From assembly GCA_038852315.1 (NCBI GenBank), contig JAWCKF010000006.1, positions 24,933 through 88,932 of the forward strand: a stretch of 64,000 nucleotides of DNA, read 5' to 3'. The notes beneath the pieces are model-generated. The model did not search any database and was not told where the DNA came from. It saw only the letters and a list, made by a program, of their open reading frames with translations. This DNA is from COMBO-56-21 sp038852315. GTDB lineage: Archaea; Thermoplasmatota; Thermoplasmata; UBA10834. Both the position numbers and the translations under genes were made by a program. Shown here in pieces: positions 16,944-24,768 of this stretch (the stretch's first letter is position 1; each line of letters begins with the position of its first letter).

Positions 16944-17001
16944 AGTGTCCTCCTGATCCGGGACGGTGACGGAGGGAGAAGTGAGGGGAGGAAGAAGACA
17001 C

Positions 17002-19371
17002 ATGAGTGAAGCAACGACTGAGTCGAAGGGCTCTCGCAGGAAAGTCCTGCTGGCGCTCTTCGTCGTGACTCTGCTGGTCGCAACCGCCTTCTCGGTCACA
17101 GCACTCGTCACACAGCGCTCACGCGCAGAGCAGCTGTCCGAGATACCGTTGTATTGGCAGAGGTATGTGAACGGCGCGATAGAGAGGGGAGATATCCCGA
17201 AAGACGCGTCCCCAGCGCAGGTGAAGGATTGGCTTGCTGAGAGGATACCCAATTTCAGCGACAAGGTCAAGAACAGCTACGTCAACCCTTTCGCCGCGAA
17301 GAGGGTTGCGGAGGCGGAGGCCGCTGCAGCATCGGGAGTGGTGGAGCCGCCTGCGGTGACGGGAACGGGCAAGATACTCGTCATACTGGTGGAGTTCGCC
17401 GGGACTGACACCTACAGGAGCGAGACGTTCACAGGTCCGCTCCACAACCAGATACCGCAGCCGGCGCCGGAGAACAACGTCGACTACTGGGCTCCTGACT
17501 TCAGCACTGAGCACTTCGAGAAGCTCCTTTTCGGCTCCGAGGGACTCACACTGAAGAAGTACTACGAGGAGCAGTCCAACGGCATGTTCACGGTCGACGG
17601 GTATGTGTCTGCCTGGGTGCAGATCAAGGACCACTCGGAGTGGTGGTACGGCGCTGACAGCCGGACGGGTGGCGAGGGCTCCGACGACCTCAACGGACCT
17701 GTATGGAGGCTCGCAGCCGACGCGGCCCAGGCGGCCTACGATGCATACGGCGAATCGATCCCGTGGGCCGACTTCGACGCGGACGGCGACGGGTGGATCG
17801 ACAGCCTGATGGTGGTGAACGCCGGCGTCGACCAGTCCGCCGGAGGCCCCTCGTGGGCGGTGTGGGCACACAGCTGGTTCGTCAACTGGCCGTACGGCTA
17901 CACTCTCCCGAACGGCATCAAGATAGGCTCATACACGACCGAACCTGAGAACGAGGCTGTGGGCGTCTACGCCCACGAGTACGGGCACCAGCTCGGACTG
18001 CCGGATGAGTACGACGTGACCTACCTCGGCGAGTCGCCAGTCGGGTTCCTGAGCCTCATGGCGAGCGGTTCATGGGGTCCGGGCATGACGCCTGACGGAA
18101 GGATGGCACTCGGCGTGTCGCCGGCGCACATCGACGTCTGGGGCAAGTACGTGCTCGGCTGGGAGAACGGCGCCACAGTCTACATAGACTACAGCTCCCA
18201 GAAGCCTGTGAGCAAGACGATCAAGCTCTCTCAGGTCGAGGGCGGAGGCAAGACGCGCGCCGTGAAGGTCGAACTGCCCAGGCAGGCCGTCGCGCTCCCG
18301 CTGCCGAAGCCGAAGACCGGGGAATATCAGCTCTATTCCGGCTACAAGCCCGACGTGACGGACGTGATGGCCCCGGTCGAGACATCGACATACGACCTCG
18401 TGACCGCGAAGGCCATACCGATTCCCGCCTCGGGCGCCACGCTCAGCTTCTACGAGTGGTACGAGATCGAGAGCTACTATGACTGGGCCTCAGTGTGGGC
18501 GTCCGGCGATGGCGGCGTCACTTGGACGACGCTCCCAGGCAGGACCACGACGACGGCCGACCCGTTCGGTGGCAACCCGGGGTACGGGATCACTGGCTCG
18601 AGTAAGCGGTATGTGCTCGAGTCGATGGACCTGAGCGCATATGCTGGCAAGAGCGTCCTGCTGAGGTTCAGGCTGCAGCAGGACGGCGCGGTGTACGGCC
18701 TCGGCTGGACGCTTGACGACATAGTGGTCAAGGACGGAACGGGCGCCGTGCTCTTCCAGGACCTGGTCTCGCCGGAGTCGGCCTCGAACTGGGTGTTCGT
18801 CTCGAGCGACGACATGGGCCCGGGCTGGAGCATCGCCAGTGCCACCACGGGCGGCAGCTTCAGGCACTACTACATAGCCGAGTGGAGGAACTTCGTAGGG
18901 TTCGATGCAACGCTCGCAACGAGCTACCAGTTCGTAGGGCTGTACGTCCAGTTCTGGTCGCACACGCCTGGTCTGCTGGTCTGGTACCGCAACTTCGCAG
19001 TCGGAGACAACAGCGTCGGCCTCCACCCGGGCAAGGTGGCGATAGGCGTCGTGGACGCCCATCCCGAGCCGCTGCTGATGGCGAACAACCACTACGTTCG
19101 CCAGAGGATTCAGCTGATGGACGCGGCGTTCGGGCTGAGGCCGACGATAGGCAACACGATAACCCTCCTGGGCGTGCCGACGACGTTCGGCCCGCTGCCC
19201 GCTGTCCCGACCTTCGATGACTCTAGGGCGTACTTCTACTCCCAGTTCTACAAGGGAGTGTACGAGTACACCGGGCTGAAGATCACCAGTTACGGTGTCA
19301 AGATAGGCGTCCTGAGCGAGAGGCCTGGGCTGACAGGAGCGACGATCGCCGTGAGCGCCGCCCCGATGTGA
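17002..19371 (+). CDS. Secreted M6-family zinc metallopeptidase
   Basis: ATG 17002 follows ggggaggaag and gives 789 residues; the upstream GTG/ATG codons add only shadow. A short basic stretch precedes one hydrophobic segment (residues about 16-36, VLLALFVVTLLVATAFSVTAL), a signal peptide or anchor. A propeptide-like region comes next, then the immune-inhibitor-A/M6 catalytic domain with HEYGHQLGLPDEYD (325-338), where two His and one Asp/Glu bind zinc. A Ca-binding-like DFDADGDGWID precedes it. The C-terminal half is beta-rich, with a WTLDDI strand pattern typical of MAM/jelly-roll modules in M6 proteins. With the neighbouring C11 peptidase it forms a two-gene secreted protease block. Confidence 0.92.
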   Translation: MSEATTESKGSRRKVLLALFVVTLLVATAFSVTALVTQRSRAEQLSEIPLYWQRYVNGAIERGDIPKDASPAQVKDWLAERIPNFSDKVKNSYVNPFAAKRVAEAEAAAASGVVEPPAVTGTGKILVILVEFAGTDTYRSETFTGPLHNQIPQPAPENNVDYWAPDFSTEHFEKLLFGSEGLTLKKYYEEQSNGMFTVDGYVSAWVQIKDHSEWWYGADSRTGGEGSDDLNGPVWRLAADAAQAAYDAYGESIPWADFDADGDGWIDSLMVVNAGVDQSAGGPSWAVWAHSWFVNWPYGYTLPNGIKIGSYTTEPENEAVGVYAHEYGHQLGLPDEYDVTYLGESPVGFLSLMASGSWGPGMTPDGRMALGVSPAHIDVWGKYVLGWENGATVYIDYSSQKPVSKTIKLSQVEGGGKTRAVKVELPRQAVALPLPKPKTGEYQLYSGYKPDVTDVMAPVETSTYDLVTAKAIPIPASGATLSFYEWYEIESYYDWASVWASGDGGVTWTTLPGRTTTTADPFGGNPGYGITGSSKRYVLESMDLSAYAGKSVLLRFRLQQDGAVYGLGWTLDDIVVKDGTGAVLFQDLVSPESASNWVFVSSDDMGPGWSIASATTGGSFRHYYIAEWRNFVGFDATLATSYQFVGLYVQFWSHTPGLLVWYRNFAVGDNSVGLHPGKVAIGVVDAHPEPLLMANNHYVRQRIQLMDAAFGLRPTIGNTITLLGVPTTFGPLPAVPTFDDSRAYFYSQFYKGVYEYTGLKITSYGVKIGVLSERPGLTGATIAVSAAPM

Positions 19372-19671
19372 GCGACTGCCAGAAACCCTCTATTCAAACC
19401 CATTAACCTCGATTCTTTCCATCTCCGCTTGACATCATGTTCTAATCATCCCCGCATCCTACTCCGCGCACGACATGTATTAAGTCCTGGTACGACGCTA
19501 ACGCCGTCCGCAGTCGGGCATCGGGGATGGTCACATCGGCGCGTGGCATCCGGGGATCAGCCAGGCCCGCAGCCGTCGGGCTGTGGCTCGTTCAGCAGTA
19601 GCATCAACGGGCACGCCTCCTCGTGGCGCACGCAGAAGGTCTGCCACCATTGCCGGTAGGAGGTCGCACTC
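19372..19671. other. Spacer holding a possible 38-codon minus-strand ORF
   Basis: Between the M6 peptidase stop and the next plus-strand gene. The left part shows nothing but a TATA-like tgtattaag (about 19473). The right part contains the short ORF listed at 19557-19673. Confidence 0.45.
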
Positions 19672-19673
19672 AT
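19557..19673 (-). CDS. Possible 38-aa Cys/Trp-rich microprotein
   Basis: Minus-strand ORF from ATG 19673 to TGA 19557. It has two adjacent tryptophans and a C14-x2-H17-x3-C21 ... C35 arrangement that could bind zinc, ending DGCGPG. Almost all third codon positions are G or C, as in the real genes here. There is no clear ribosome binding site or TATA box, and its ATG shares the CATG with the plus-strand start at 19672, so one of the two starts is probably not used. Confidence 0.3.
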   Translation of the reverse strand: MSATSYRQWWQTFCVRHEEACPLMLLLNEPQPDGCGPG

Positions 19674-20091
19674 GGAGGCATCCGGGGTTTTCCTCCCACT
19701 CGACGCCCCTCTTCTGGAAGGCGTGTTCGAGATGACATGCATCGAGTCGCTTCTGAAGAACATCTGTCCCGAGATCGAGGCCCGCGTGAAGCCCAGCCTC
19801 AAGGGCCTCGCGGGCTTCCTCCTGCAGGGCTGTCTGCCGCAGGTCTGGAGGTTCGAGACTGAGAAGGACAGGGTCACGCTCGTGGTGGATTCCAATGGCA
19901 ACGCCTTCGTCACCCTGTCAATCCCGTCCCAGGTCGATGTGACAGTGAGATGGAAGCACGACCTGCTCGCGACCGCGCTGCGCACGAGGAGCAAGCAGCT
20001 CATACCGGAGAACGACAAACCCGATGTGATCCTTCACACGGCCAAGGGGAGGTCCGCATACGGTTACATAAGGCAGCAGCTCGGGATTTGA
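19672..20091 (+). CDS. Hypothetical protein, 139 aa
   Basis: ATG 19672 has an excellent site (taggaggt, 7 bases upstream); an internal ATG at 19732 is an alternative. The protein is soluble-looking: an N-terminal helical part with two cysteines (MTCIESLLKNICPEI), then beta-strands (RVTLVVDSNGNAFVTLSIPSQ) and a basic C-terminal helix ending GYIRQQLGI. The middle resembles small sterol-carrier/SCP2-like folds in strand pattern, but I cannot assign a family. It stands alone between the M6 peptidase and the RHH-ftsZ pair. Confidence 0.7.
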   Translation: MEASGVFLPLDAPLLEGVFEMTCIESLLKNICPEIEARVKPSLKGLAGFLLQGCLPQVWRFETEKDRVTLVVDSNGNAFVTLSIPSQVDVTVRWKHDLLATALRTRSKQLIPENDKPDVILHTAKGRSAYGYIRQQLGI

Positions 20092-20404
20092 CCGCCAGGA
20101 GGTGCCGCGAGCTCTCACAGCCTTCCGAGTTGTGATAAACCGATGCGGCCGAGCTCATGTCCGCCCTGCGCCAAAGCCGATGAGGGGAGCGACACGCATC
20201 ACAGACTCTCTCGAAGTGTTGCAGGGATCAGGACTTGTGCCATCGCCGAGAGGGTCGAGGACGCAGTCGCTCCGCGTACCTTCGGCACGAAGGCCAGGCC
20301 ATCGCGGTCTTTCTGAGGAGTGAGTTGCAACGGTAGACGGCCGAACCTGTGCGTAGGCATCCACGACTTGCCCTCCAATGGGCGCGTTCGCCGTTTTGAA
20401 AAGG

Positions 20405-20413
20405 TATTTATAT
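20405..20413 (+). promoter_or_regulatory. TATA box for RHH-ftsZ operon
   Basis: tatttatat, preceded by a purine-rich BRE-like gaaaagg, stands about 70 bases before the regulator start. Transcription should begin near 20435, inside the palindrome cluster. Confidence 0.65.
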
Positions 20414-20428
20414 CGGATAGTTCATACT

Positions 20429-20460
20429 GACAATTGTCTGACGAATCCTGCGATATCGTC
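20429..20460. promoter_or_regulatory. Palindrome cluster at predicted transcription start, candidate RHH operator
   Basis: GACAATTGTC (20429-20438) is a perfect 10-bp palindrome. GACGA (20440-20444) and TCGTC (20456-20460) form an inverted repeat whose right half overlaps CGATATCG (20451-20458), itself a perfect palindrome. RHH proteins bind short paired palindromes, so autoregulation by the next gene product is a reasonable inference. Confidence 0.45.
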
Positions 20461-20480
20461 GGACACAAGAGGGCGGCCAG

Positions 20481-20798
20481 ATGGTCGAGTCGGAGCGCGT
20501 GACGATAAGGTTGCCTAACGAGAGGATTCAGGCACTCCAGGCTCTCGTCGACCAGGGCAAGTTCTCGACGATATCCGATGCGATAAGGGCCGCGATAGAC
20601 AAGTTCGTCGAGGGCGAGTTCACGCCCGACTACATAGAGAAGATCACAGTCGAGCTTCCGAAGGGCAACGTCGTGAATCTCAAGCAGCTCGTCCAGGACG
20701 GGGACTCGGTCTCCGTGGACGACGCTATCAGGAACGCCGTGCGGGAGTACATCCGCAGGCGCGTATCGAAGTCCATCGAGGAGATGGACAGCAGGTGA
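20481..20798 (+). CDS. Double ribbon-helix-helix regulator, CdrS-like
   Basis: A 105-residue DNA-binding protein with two RHH units in one chain. The first (residues about 5-45) has the strand ERVTIRLP and helices ERIQALQALVDQG and TISDAIRAAIDKFV. The second (about 54-97) has the strand EKITVELP and helices VVNLKQLVQDG and VDDAIRNAVREYI. RHH proteins normally act as dimers with one unit per chain; this one is an internal duplication that could fold as a single-chain dimer. It lies 94 bp upstream of an ftsZ on the same strand. In haloarchaea the RHH protein CdrS is encoded with ftsZ2 and controls division genes, so the same role is likely by analogy. Palindromes at its promoter suggest self-regulation. 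Confidence 0.85.
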   Translation: MVESERVTIRLPNERIQALQALVDQGKFSTISDAIRAAIDKFVEGEFTPDYIEKITVELPKGNVVNLKQLVQDGDSVSVDDAIRNAVREYIRRRVSKSIEEMDSR

Positions 20799-20892
20799 CG
20801 CTCAAGCACACTGATGTCGCGCGGGATGGGCACACATGGTCGCACACGCATACGCACACGAGCTTCAGCTCTCGACGCAGGAGGTCTAGAGG

Positions 20893-21936
20893 ATGCTCGA
20901 CAAGCTCCTCAGGGACGCTCTCGAGGGCGCGGACGACTTCGAGGCCCATCTGTCGCCCAGGATATGCATGGTCGGCTGTGGCGGCGGCGGCTCGAACAGC
21001 GTCCACAGGCTAAGGCGGACGGGTCTTCAGGGCGTGGACACGATCGCCGTCAACACTGACAGATTCCACCTCAGCGGGATATCGGCGGACAAGCACCTGC
21101 TCATAGGCGAGCACGTCACGGGCGGGTACGGCGCTGGCGGCGATCCGTTCCTGGCTGAGAAGCTCGCCCTCGCCGACGCGGACCGCATAGACGCGCTCGT
21201 GCGGGACTACGACATAGTCTTCATCACAGCCGGCATGGGCGGAGGCACCGGGACAGGGACAGCGCCGGTCGTCGCCGAGCTCGCGCGGAGGCATGGCGCG
21301 ATAGTCGTCGCGCTGGTCACACTGCCATTCGACATCGAGAAGGGAAGGTTGAGAACGGCTCTCTCAGGCATCGCGAAACTGAAAGAGCGGGCACACAGCA
21401 CCATAATACTCGACAACAACAGATTGCTCGAGATAGTGCCAAAGCTGCCCGTGGAACAGGCGTTCATGGTGATGGACCAGCTAATCGCTGAGGTGATCAC
21501 CGGCGTCACTGATACGATCTGCCAAACGAGCATGATCAACCTTGACTTCGCGGACTTCAGGAACATGATGCTGCACGGTGGCGCATCGACCGTACTGTAC
21601 GGTGAAAGCGAAGATCCGGAAGAGGTGGTGCGAGAGGCCCTCAACAACCCCTTGCTCGATGTCGATCTTGAGGGAGCGAACGGCGCCCTGATACACATCA
21701 CGGGCGGCCCCTCCCTCTCCCTCAGGAGGGCCTACCAGGTATTCAACGGCGTGACGAGCAGGCTGAGCGAGCACGCGAACGTGAAGCTCGGTGCCAGGCT
21801 TGACGATTCCTTCGGGGAGAACATCAAGCTCATAGGGATCGTCACGGGCATACCGTCGTTCGACGGCCCGAGGCGCGTTGACGGAGTCGAAGACATGGGC
21901 GGCTCCGTCGCCTGCGGCCTTGACGTCTTAGGCTGA
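20893..21936 (+). CDS. Third, divergent FtsZ family protein
   Basis: A 347-residue tubulin/FtsZ GTPase from ATG 20893, with a strong site (caggaggt). It has the nucleotide loop ICMVGCGGGGSNS (about residue 24), the tubulin signature GGGTGTGTAP, DNNRLLEIVPKLPVEQAF and the T7 loop NLDFADFRNMM with both acidic residues, so it should hydrolyse GTP. It departs from the two tandem FtsZs: they read ELYAANTDAQHLL and RRVTRGLGAGALP, whereas this copy has TIAVNTDRFHLSG and EHVTGGYGAGGDP. The C-terminal tail is short (CGLDVLG). The upstream RHH gene makes it the best candidate for an FtsZ2-type role; a tree is needed to decide between FtsZ2 and a distinct paralogue. Confidence 0.93.
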   Translation: MLDKLLRDALEGADDFEAHLSPRICMVGCGGGGSNSVHRLRRTGLQGVDTIAVNTDRFHLSGISADKHLLIGEHVTGGYGAGGDPFLAEKLALADADRIDALVRDYDIVFITAGMGGGTGTGTAPVVAELARRHGAIVVALVTLPFDIEKGRLRTALSGIAKLKERAHSTIILDNNRLLEIVPKLPVEQAFMVMDQLIAEVITGVTDTICQTSMINLDFADFRNMMLHGGASTVLYGESEDPEEVVREALNNPLLDVDLEGANGALIHITGGPSLSLRRAYQVFNGVTSRLSEHANVKLGARLDDSFGENIKLIGIVTGIPSFDGPRRVDGVEDMGGSVACGLDVLG

Positions 21937-21987
21937 CCGAATTCCTCCCCCCACAACGGTGCTGGCCACCGTAACTTGGGCCAGCAC

Positions 21988-22719
21988 CTACACTTTCTTA
22001 TCGTTTGCCCTTGGCAGCCTTCCGCCGGAGGCTCTCTCGACGGCCTTGTCAAGGACTCCCATGAGCGTGTGGAACTCCCATACAGACGGGACCGCCCGTG
22101 CCATCAGCCGCCTGAACATCACCTTGGTCTTGTCCTTCTTGTGCTCTGGATATCCGATCACGTCCAGTAGCATGGCGAAGTACTCGAACAACTTCTCCTT
22201 CTCCACGTCCCCGGCGGGCCGCGGCTGCTTCTTCTCGAACCCGGCCAAGAAGAGTTCGTAGAAGACGATCGCCGCCGCGTGGCTGACGTTCAGTACCGAG
22301 TAGCTGGGGCTCGCCGGTATCGTGATCAGGAAGTCGCTTCTCTTGATGGTCTCGGTGTCAAGTCCGAAGTCCTCCCGGCCGAACAGCAGCGCGATCGTGC
22401 CGTCATAGGTCCTGATTTTCTCCGCGAAGGCGCGAGGCGTCATGGAGATCCTGGGGAAGTTCTTCTCGCTGGGCGTGTCTATCCCAGATGTCGCCGCTAT
22501 AAGATCAGCTCCTTTCAGTGCCTCCTCCTCCGTGAAGACCGTCCTGGCGCTGTTCAGTATCTTGAGGCCGTGCATCGCCCTCCTGGTCGCCTCCTCCCCT
22601 ATCGCGCACGGCCTCACTAGGACGAGCTCCTCGAGCCCGAAGTTCATCATGGCACGCGCGACCGCGCCGACATTGCCGTCGTTGAGGGGCTCCACCAGTA
22701 CGACTCTGAAGTGCGGCAC
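21988..22719 (-). CDS. trmJ: TrmJ-like tRNA 2'-O-methyltransferase (SPOUT)
   Basis: SPOUT-class knot methyltransferase predicted to make Cm32 in tRNAs. The 243 residues show the N-terminal NDGNVGAVARAMMNFG motif, the SAM-binding LFGREDFGLD and the knot IPASPSYSVLNVSHAAAIVFYE, all near-consensus for the TrmJ/TrmH family. The C-terminal helical domain (KVMFRRLMARA) is typical of archaeal TrmJ. It is divergent from truA with 52 bp between starts, so a shared promoter region is likely. Confidence 0.92.
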   Translation of the reverse strand: MPHFRVVLVEPLNDGNVGAVARAMMNFGLEELVLVRPCAIGEEATRRAMHGLKILNSARTVFTEEEALKGADLIAATSGIDTPSEKNFPRISMTPRAFAEKIRTYDGTIALLFGREDFGLDTETIKRSDFLITIPASPSYSVLNVSHAAAIVFYELFLAGFEKKQPRPAGDVEKEKLFEYFAMLLDVIGYPEHKKDKTKVMFRRLMARAVPSVWEFHTLMGVLDKAVERASGGRLPRANDKKV

Positions 22720-22742
22720 GCTGATGGCAGCGGCGACCTAGC

Positions 22743-22749
22743 TATTTAA
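22743..22749 (+). promoter_or_regulatory. TATA box for truA, leaderless transcript likely
   Basis: tatttaa is centred 26 bases before the GTG start, so transcription should begin at or next to the start codon. Confidence 0.55.
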
Positions 22750-22771
22750 CCCTGTAGCAGATAACCCGATC

Positions 22772-23599
22772 GTGAGAGGGCTGGACCGAGAGCCGAGGAT
22801 TGCTGTGAAGTTCGCCTACGACGGCACGAGGTTCCACGGCTTCCAGAGACAGCCGGACAGGCCGACGGTGGAGGGCGAGCTTGTCAGGGCGCTGACGGAG
22901 GTGGGCGCCATGAGATCGGCGAGGGAATGCGGCTACAGGAGCTCCAGCAGGACAGACAGGGGCGTGTCGGCCCTTGGGAACGTGGTGTCCTTTCGCACCT
23001 CGTTCCCTCCAGAACAGCTCTGCTCGGCAATCAACTCCGAGATGGAGGATGTTTGGGCATACTCAGCGGTGATCGTGCCCGATGACTTCAACCCCAGATT
23101 CGCCAAGCAGAGGTGGTACAGGTACCTGCTCCCCAGAAACGCGCGAGACCGCGCGCTACTGGAGGAAGCGCTCTCGCGCTTCGTCGGCGCGCACGACTTC
23201 TCAGACTATGCGCGCAGAGACGAGCGCAACCCCGTGAGGAAGATAGACTCCATAGCGGTCTCAGATCTGGACATCTTCTACGCGATAGACTTCAGGGCCG
23301 AGAGCTTCTTGTGGAACATGGTGAGGAGGATCGTATGGGTCGCGGGTGAGTGCAGCGCCGGCAGGATGCCCCTCGAAGAGGTCGGTCCGGAGGCGACGAA
23401 GAAACCCGCGCGCATCGGGCTCGCACCGCCCGAGTTCCTCGTATTGATGGATGTGGATTGTGGCATCCAATTCCCCGTCGACCCGCGCGCAGCTGTTGGC
23501 ATATCTCGCAGGCTCGAGATGCGAATAAGACGTGGCTCGGCGAGGCTCGCGTTCGAGGAGGCACTCGTGCGCACTCTCTCCAGTGGAACACGCCCGTAA
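22772..23599 (+). CDS. truA: tRNA pseudouridine synthase TruA
   Basis: Makes pseudouridine at positions 38-40 of the tRNA anticodon arm. The 275 residues contain KFAYDGTRFHGFQRQP near the N-terminus, the catalytic aspartate in SSSRTDRGVSALGNVVSF (about residue 62) and the late motif ESFLWNMVRRIV. GTG 22772 has no binding site but lies at the distance from a TATA box expected for a leaderless message. It is followed by the kinase gene after 36 bp. Confidence 0.96.
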   Translation: MRGLDREPRIAVKFAYDGTRFHGFQRQPDRPTVEGELVRALTEVGAMRSARECGYRSSSRTDRGVSALGNVVSFRTSFPPEQLCSAINSEMEDVWAYSAVIVPDDFNPRFAKQRWYRYLLPRNARDRALLEEALSRFVGAHDFSDYARRDERNPVRKIDSIAVSDLDIFYAIDFRAESFLWNMVRRIVWVAGECSAGRMPLEEVGPEATKKPARIGLAPPEFLVLMDVDCGIQFPVDPRAAVGISRRLEMRIRRGSARLAFEEALVRTLSSGTRP

Positions 23600-23635
23600 A
23601 GCTTGATATCTTCGCGAGCCCGATTGGTGTGGAGC

Positions 23636-24151
23636 ATGCGCGTCGCTGTCACAGGCACTCCAGGAGTCGGCAAGACGAGCGCCTGCGCCAAAGTCAGGAG
23701 CCTCCCTGTGTATCATGTGAATGATCTGGTCGAGATGTTCGGGGTCGCCACAGGCTACGACAGGAAGCGCCGGACACGGGAGGTCGATGTCGCGAAGCTC
23801 GCCAAGAAGATCGCGAAGCTCGAGGGCGACATGATACTCGAGGGCCATTTCTCGCACATGCTCAACCCGGACATAGCCATAGTGCTCAGGTGCTCACCCT
23901 CGGTCCTCGAAGCGCGCCTGAGGAAGAAGGGTTGGCCGGAGAAGAAGATCCGGGAGAACGTCGAGGCGGAGGCCGTGGACGTGGTCCTGATAGAGGCTCT
24001 CGAGAACGTCCCCGAGGTGTTGGAGATCGACACGACCAAGATGTCCGATGTCCAGGTGGCGCGCGCCATAGACAGCATCGTGAAGGGGGAAAGGCAGAAA
24101 TATCGTGTTGGGCATGTTGACTGGAGCCAGGAGGTCTTGAGCTGGTTCTAG
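23636..24151 (+). CDS. AK6/Fap7-type adenylate kinase
   Basis: P-loop NMP kinase of the AK6 (Fap7, hCINAP) family, involved in nucleotide balance and in eukaryotes and archaea in small-subunit maturation. The 171 residues from ATG 23636 begin directly with the P-loop (VAVTGTPGVGKTS), then YHVNDLVEM, EGHFSHML and a C-terminal SQEVLSWF. The upstream 11 codons to 23603 are spurious. Its stop overlaps the likely start of the next gene. Confidence 0.92.
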   Translation: MRVAVTGTPGVGKTSACAKVRSLPVYHVNDLVEMFGVATGYDRKRRTREVDVAKLAKKIAKLEGDMILEGHFSHMLNPDIAIVLRCSPSVLEARLRKKGWPEKKIRENVEAEAVDVVLIEALENVPEVLEIDTTKMSDVQVARAIDSIVKGERQKYRVGHVDWSQEVLSWF

Positions 24152-24768
24152 ACAACTACCGAGGGCATGCAGACCGCGTGCTGATGCCCGTCGCCAAGGC
24201 TTTCAGCAAGGTCAACCCGAACTCGCTCTCGGCGCTGTCCCTTGTTCTCGCCGCGGCTGCGGGGCTTTGCTATGTGCTCGAGGGGCAGCCCTTCCTTCTC
24301 CTGGCGGCGCTTCTCGTCCTCGCGAGCGGCTTCTTCGATGCGCTCGACGGCAAGGTGGCGCGCATCTCGTCGAAGGCGTCCAAGCGAGGGGACTTCGTCG
24401 ACCACGTGATAGACAGGTACGCCGACGTCATCATACTCGCAGCCATAGCCGTCAGTTCCAGGTGCGAGATGTCCTTCGGCCTCTTTGCAGTCATCGGCGT
24501 CCTGTTGGCGAGCTATATGGGCACTCAGGCCCAAGCGCTCGGGCTCGGGAGGGAGTACAGGGGCATACTGGGCAGGGCGGACAGGATAGCTGTGCTGGTG
24601 GTCGTCTCTCTCGTGCAGTACTTCTTCGAGGCGGCAGGGAGTCCCTACGCCACCGACGTCCTAGGATACTCGCTCATAGCGTGGATGATGGTATACTTCG
24701 GTCTCGCGGGTAACGTCACCGCCGTCCAGCGGGCTTGGATGATCTGGAAGTCCCTTCCGAAGACTTGA
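24142..24768 (+). CDS. CDP-alcohol phosphatidyltransferase, archaetidylinositol-phosphate synthase-like; CTG start
   Basis: Membrane enzyme joining CDP-archaeol to a polar alcohol phosphate in ether-lipid synthesis. The family signature D-G-x2-A-R-x8-G-x3-D-x3-D is intact (ALDGKVARIS, KRGDFVDHVIDRY), and about six hydrophobic helices are visible. A GTG at 24178 starts a 196-residue frame, but relatives have about 12 more residues with a conserved basic lead-in. Those residues (DNYRGHADR) are encoded upstream with no ATG/GTG/TTG; CTG 24142 is in frame, 6 bases after a ggaggt site. It overlaps the kinase stop by 10 bases and converges with priL, overlapping it by 53 bases. Confidence 0.85.
   Translation: MVLDNYRGHADRVLMPVAKAFSKVNPNSLSALSLVLAAAAGLCYVLEGQPFLLLAALLVLASGFFDALDGKVARISSKASKRGDFVDHVIDRYADVIILAAIAVSSRCEMSFGLFAVIGVLLASYMGTQAQALGLGREYRGILGRADRIAVLVVVSLVQYFFEAAGSPYATDVLGYSLIAWMMVYFGLAGNVTAVQRAWMIWKSLPKT

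Larger units (their letters stand above)
20092..20480. other. Long upstream region of the RHH-ftsZ pair
   Basis: No gene is supported in these 389 bases. The right end holds a clear TATA box and a cluster of short palindromes (see 20405-20460), consistent with a regulated promoter. The left part shows no structure I can explain. Confidence 0.5.

Noticed and set aside
19429..19659. 76-codon plus-strand ORF after the M6 peptidase
   Set aside because: No start signals, Ser/Arg/His-rich nonsense composition, and it overlaps the better-looking minus-strand microprotein.
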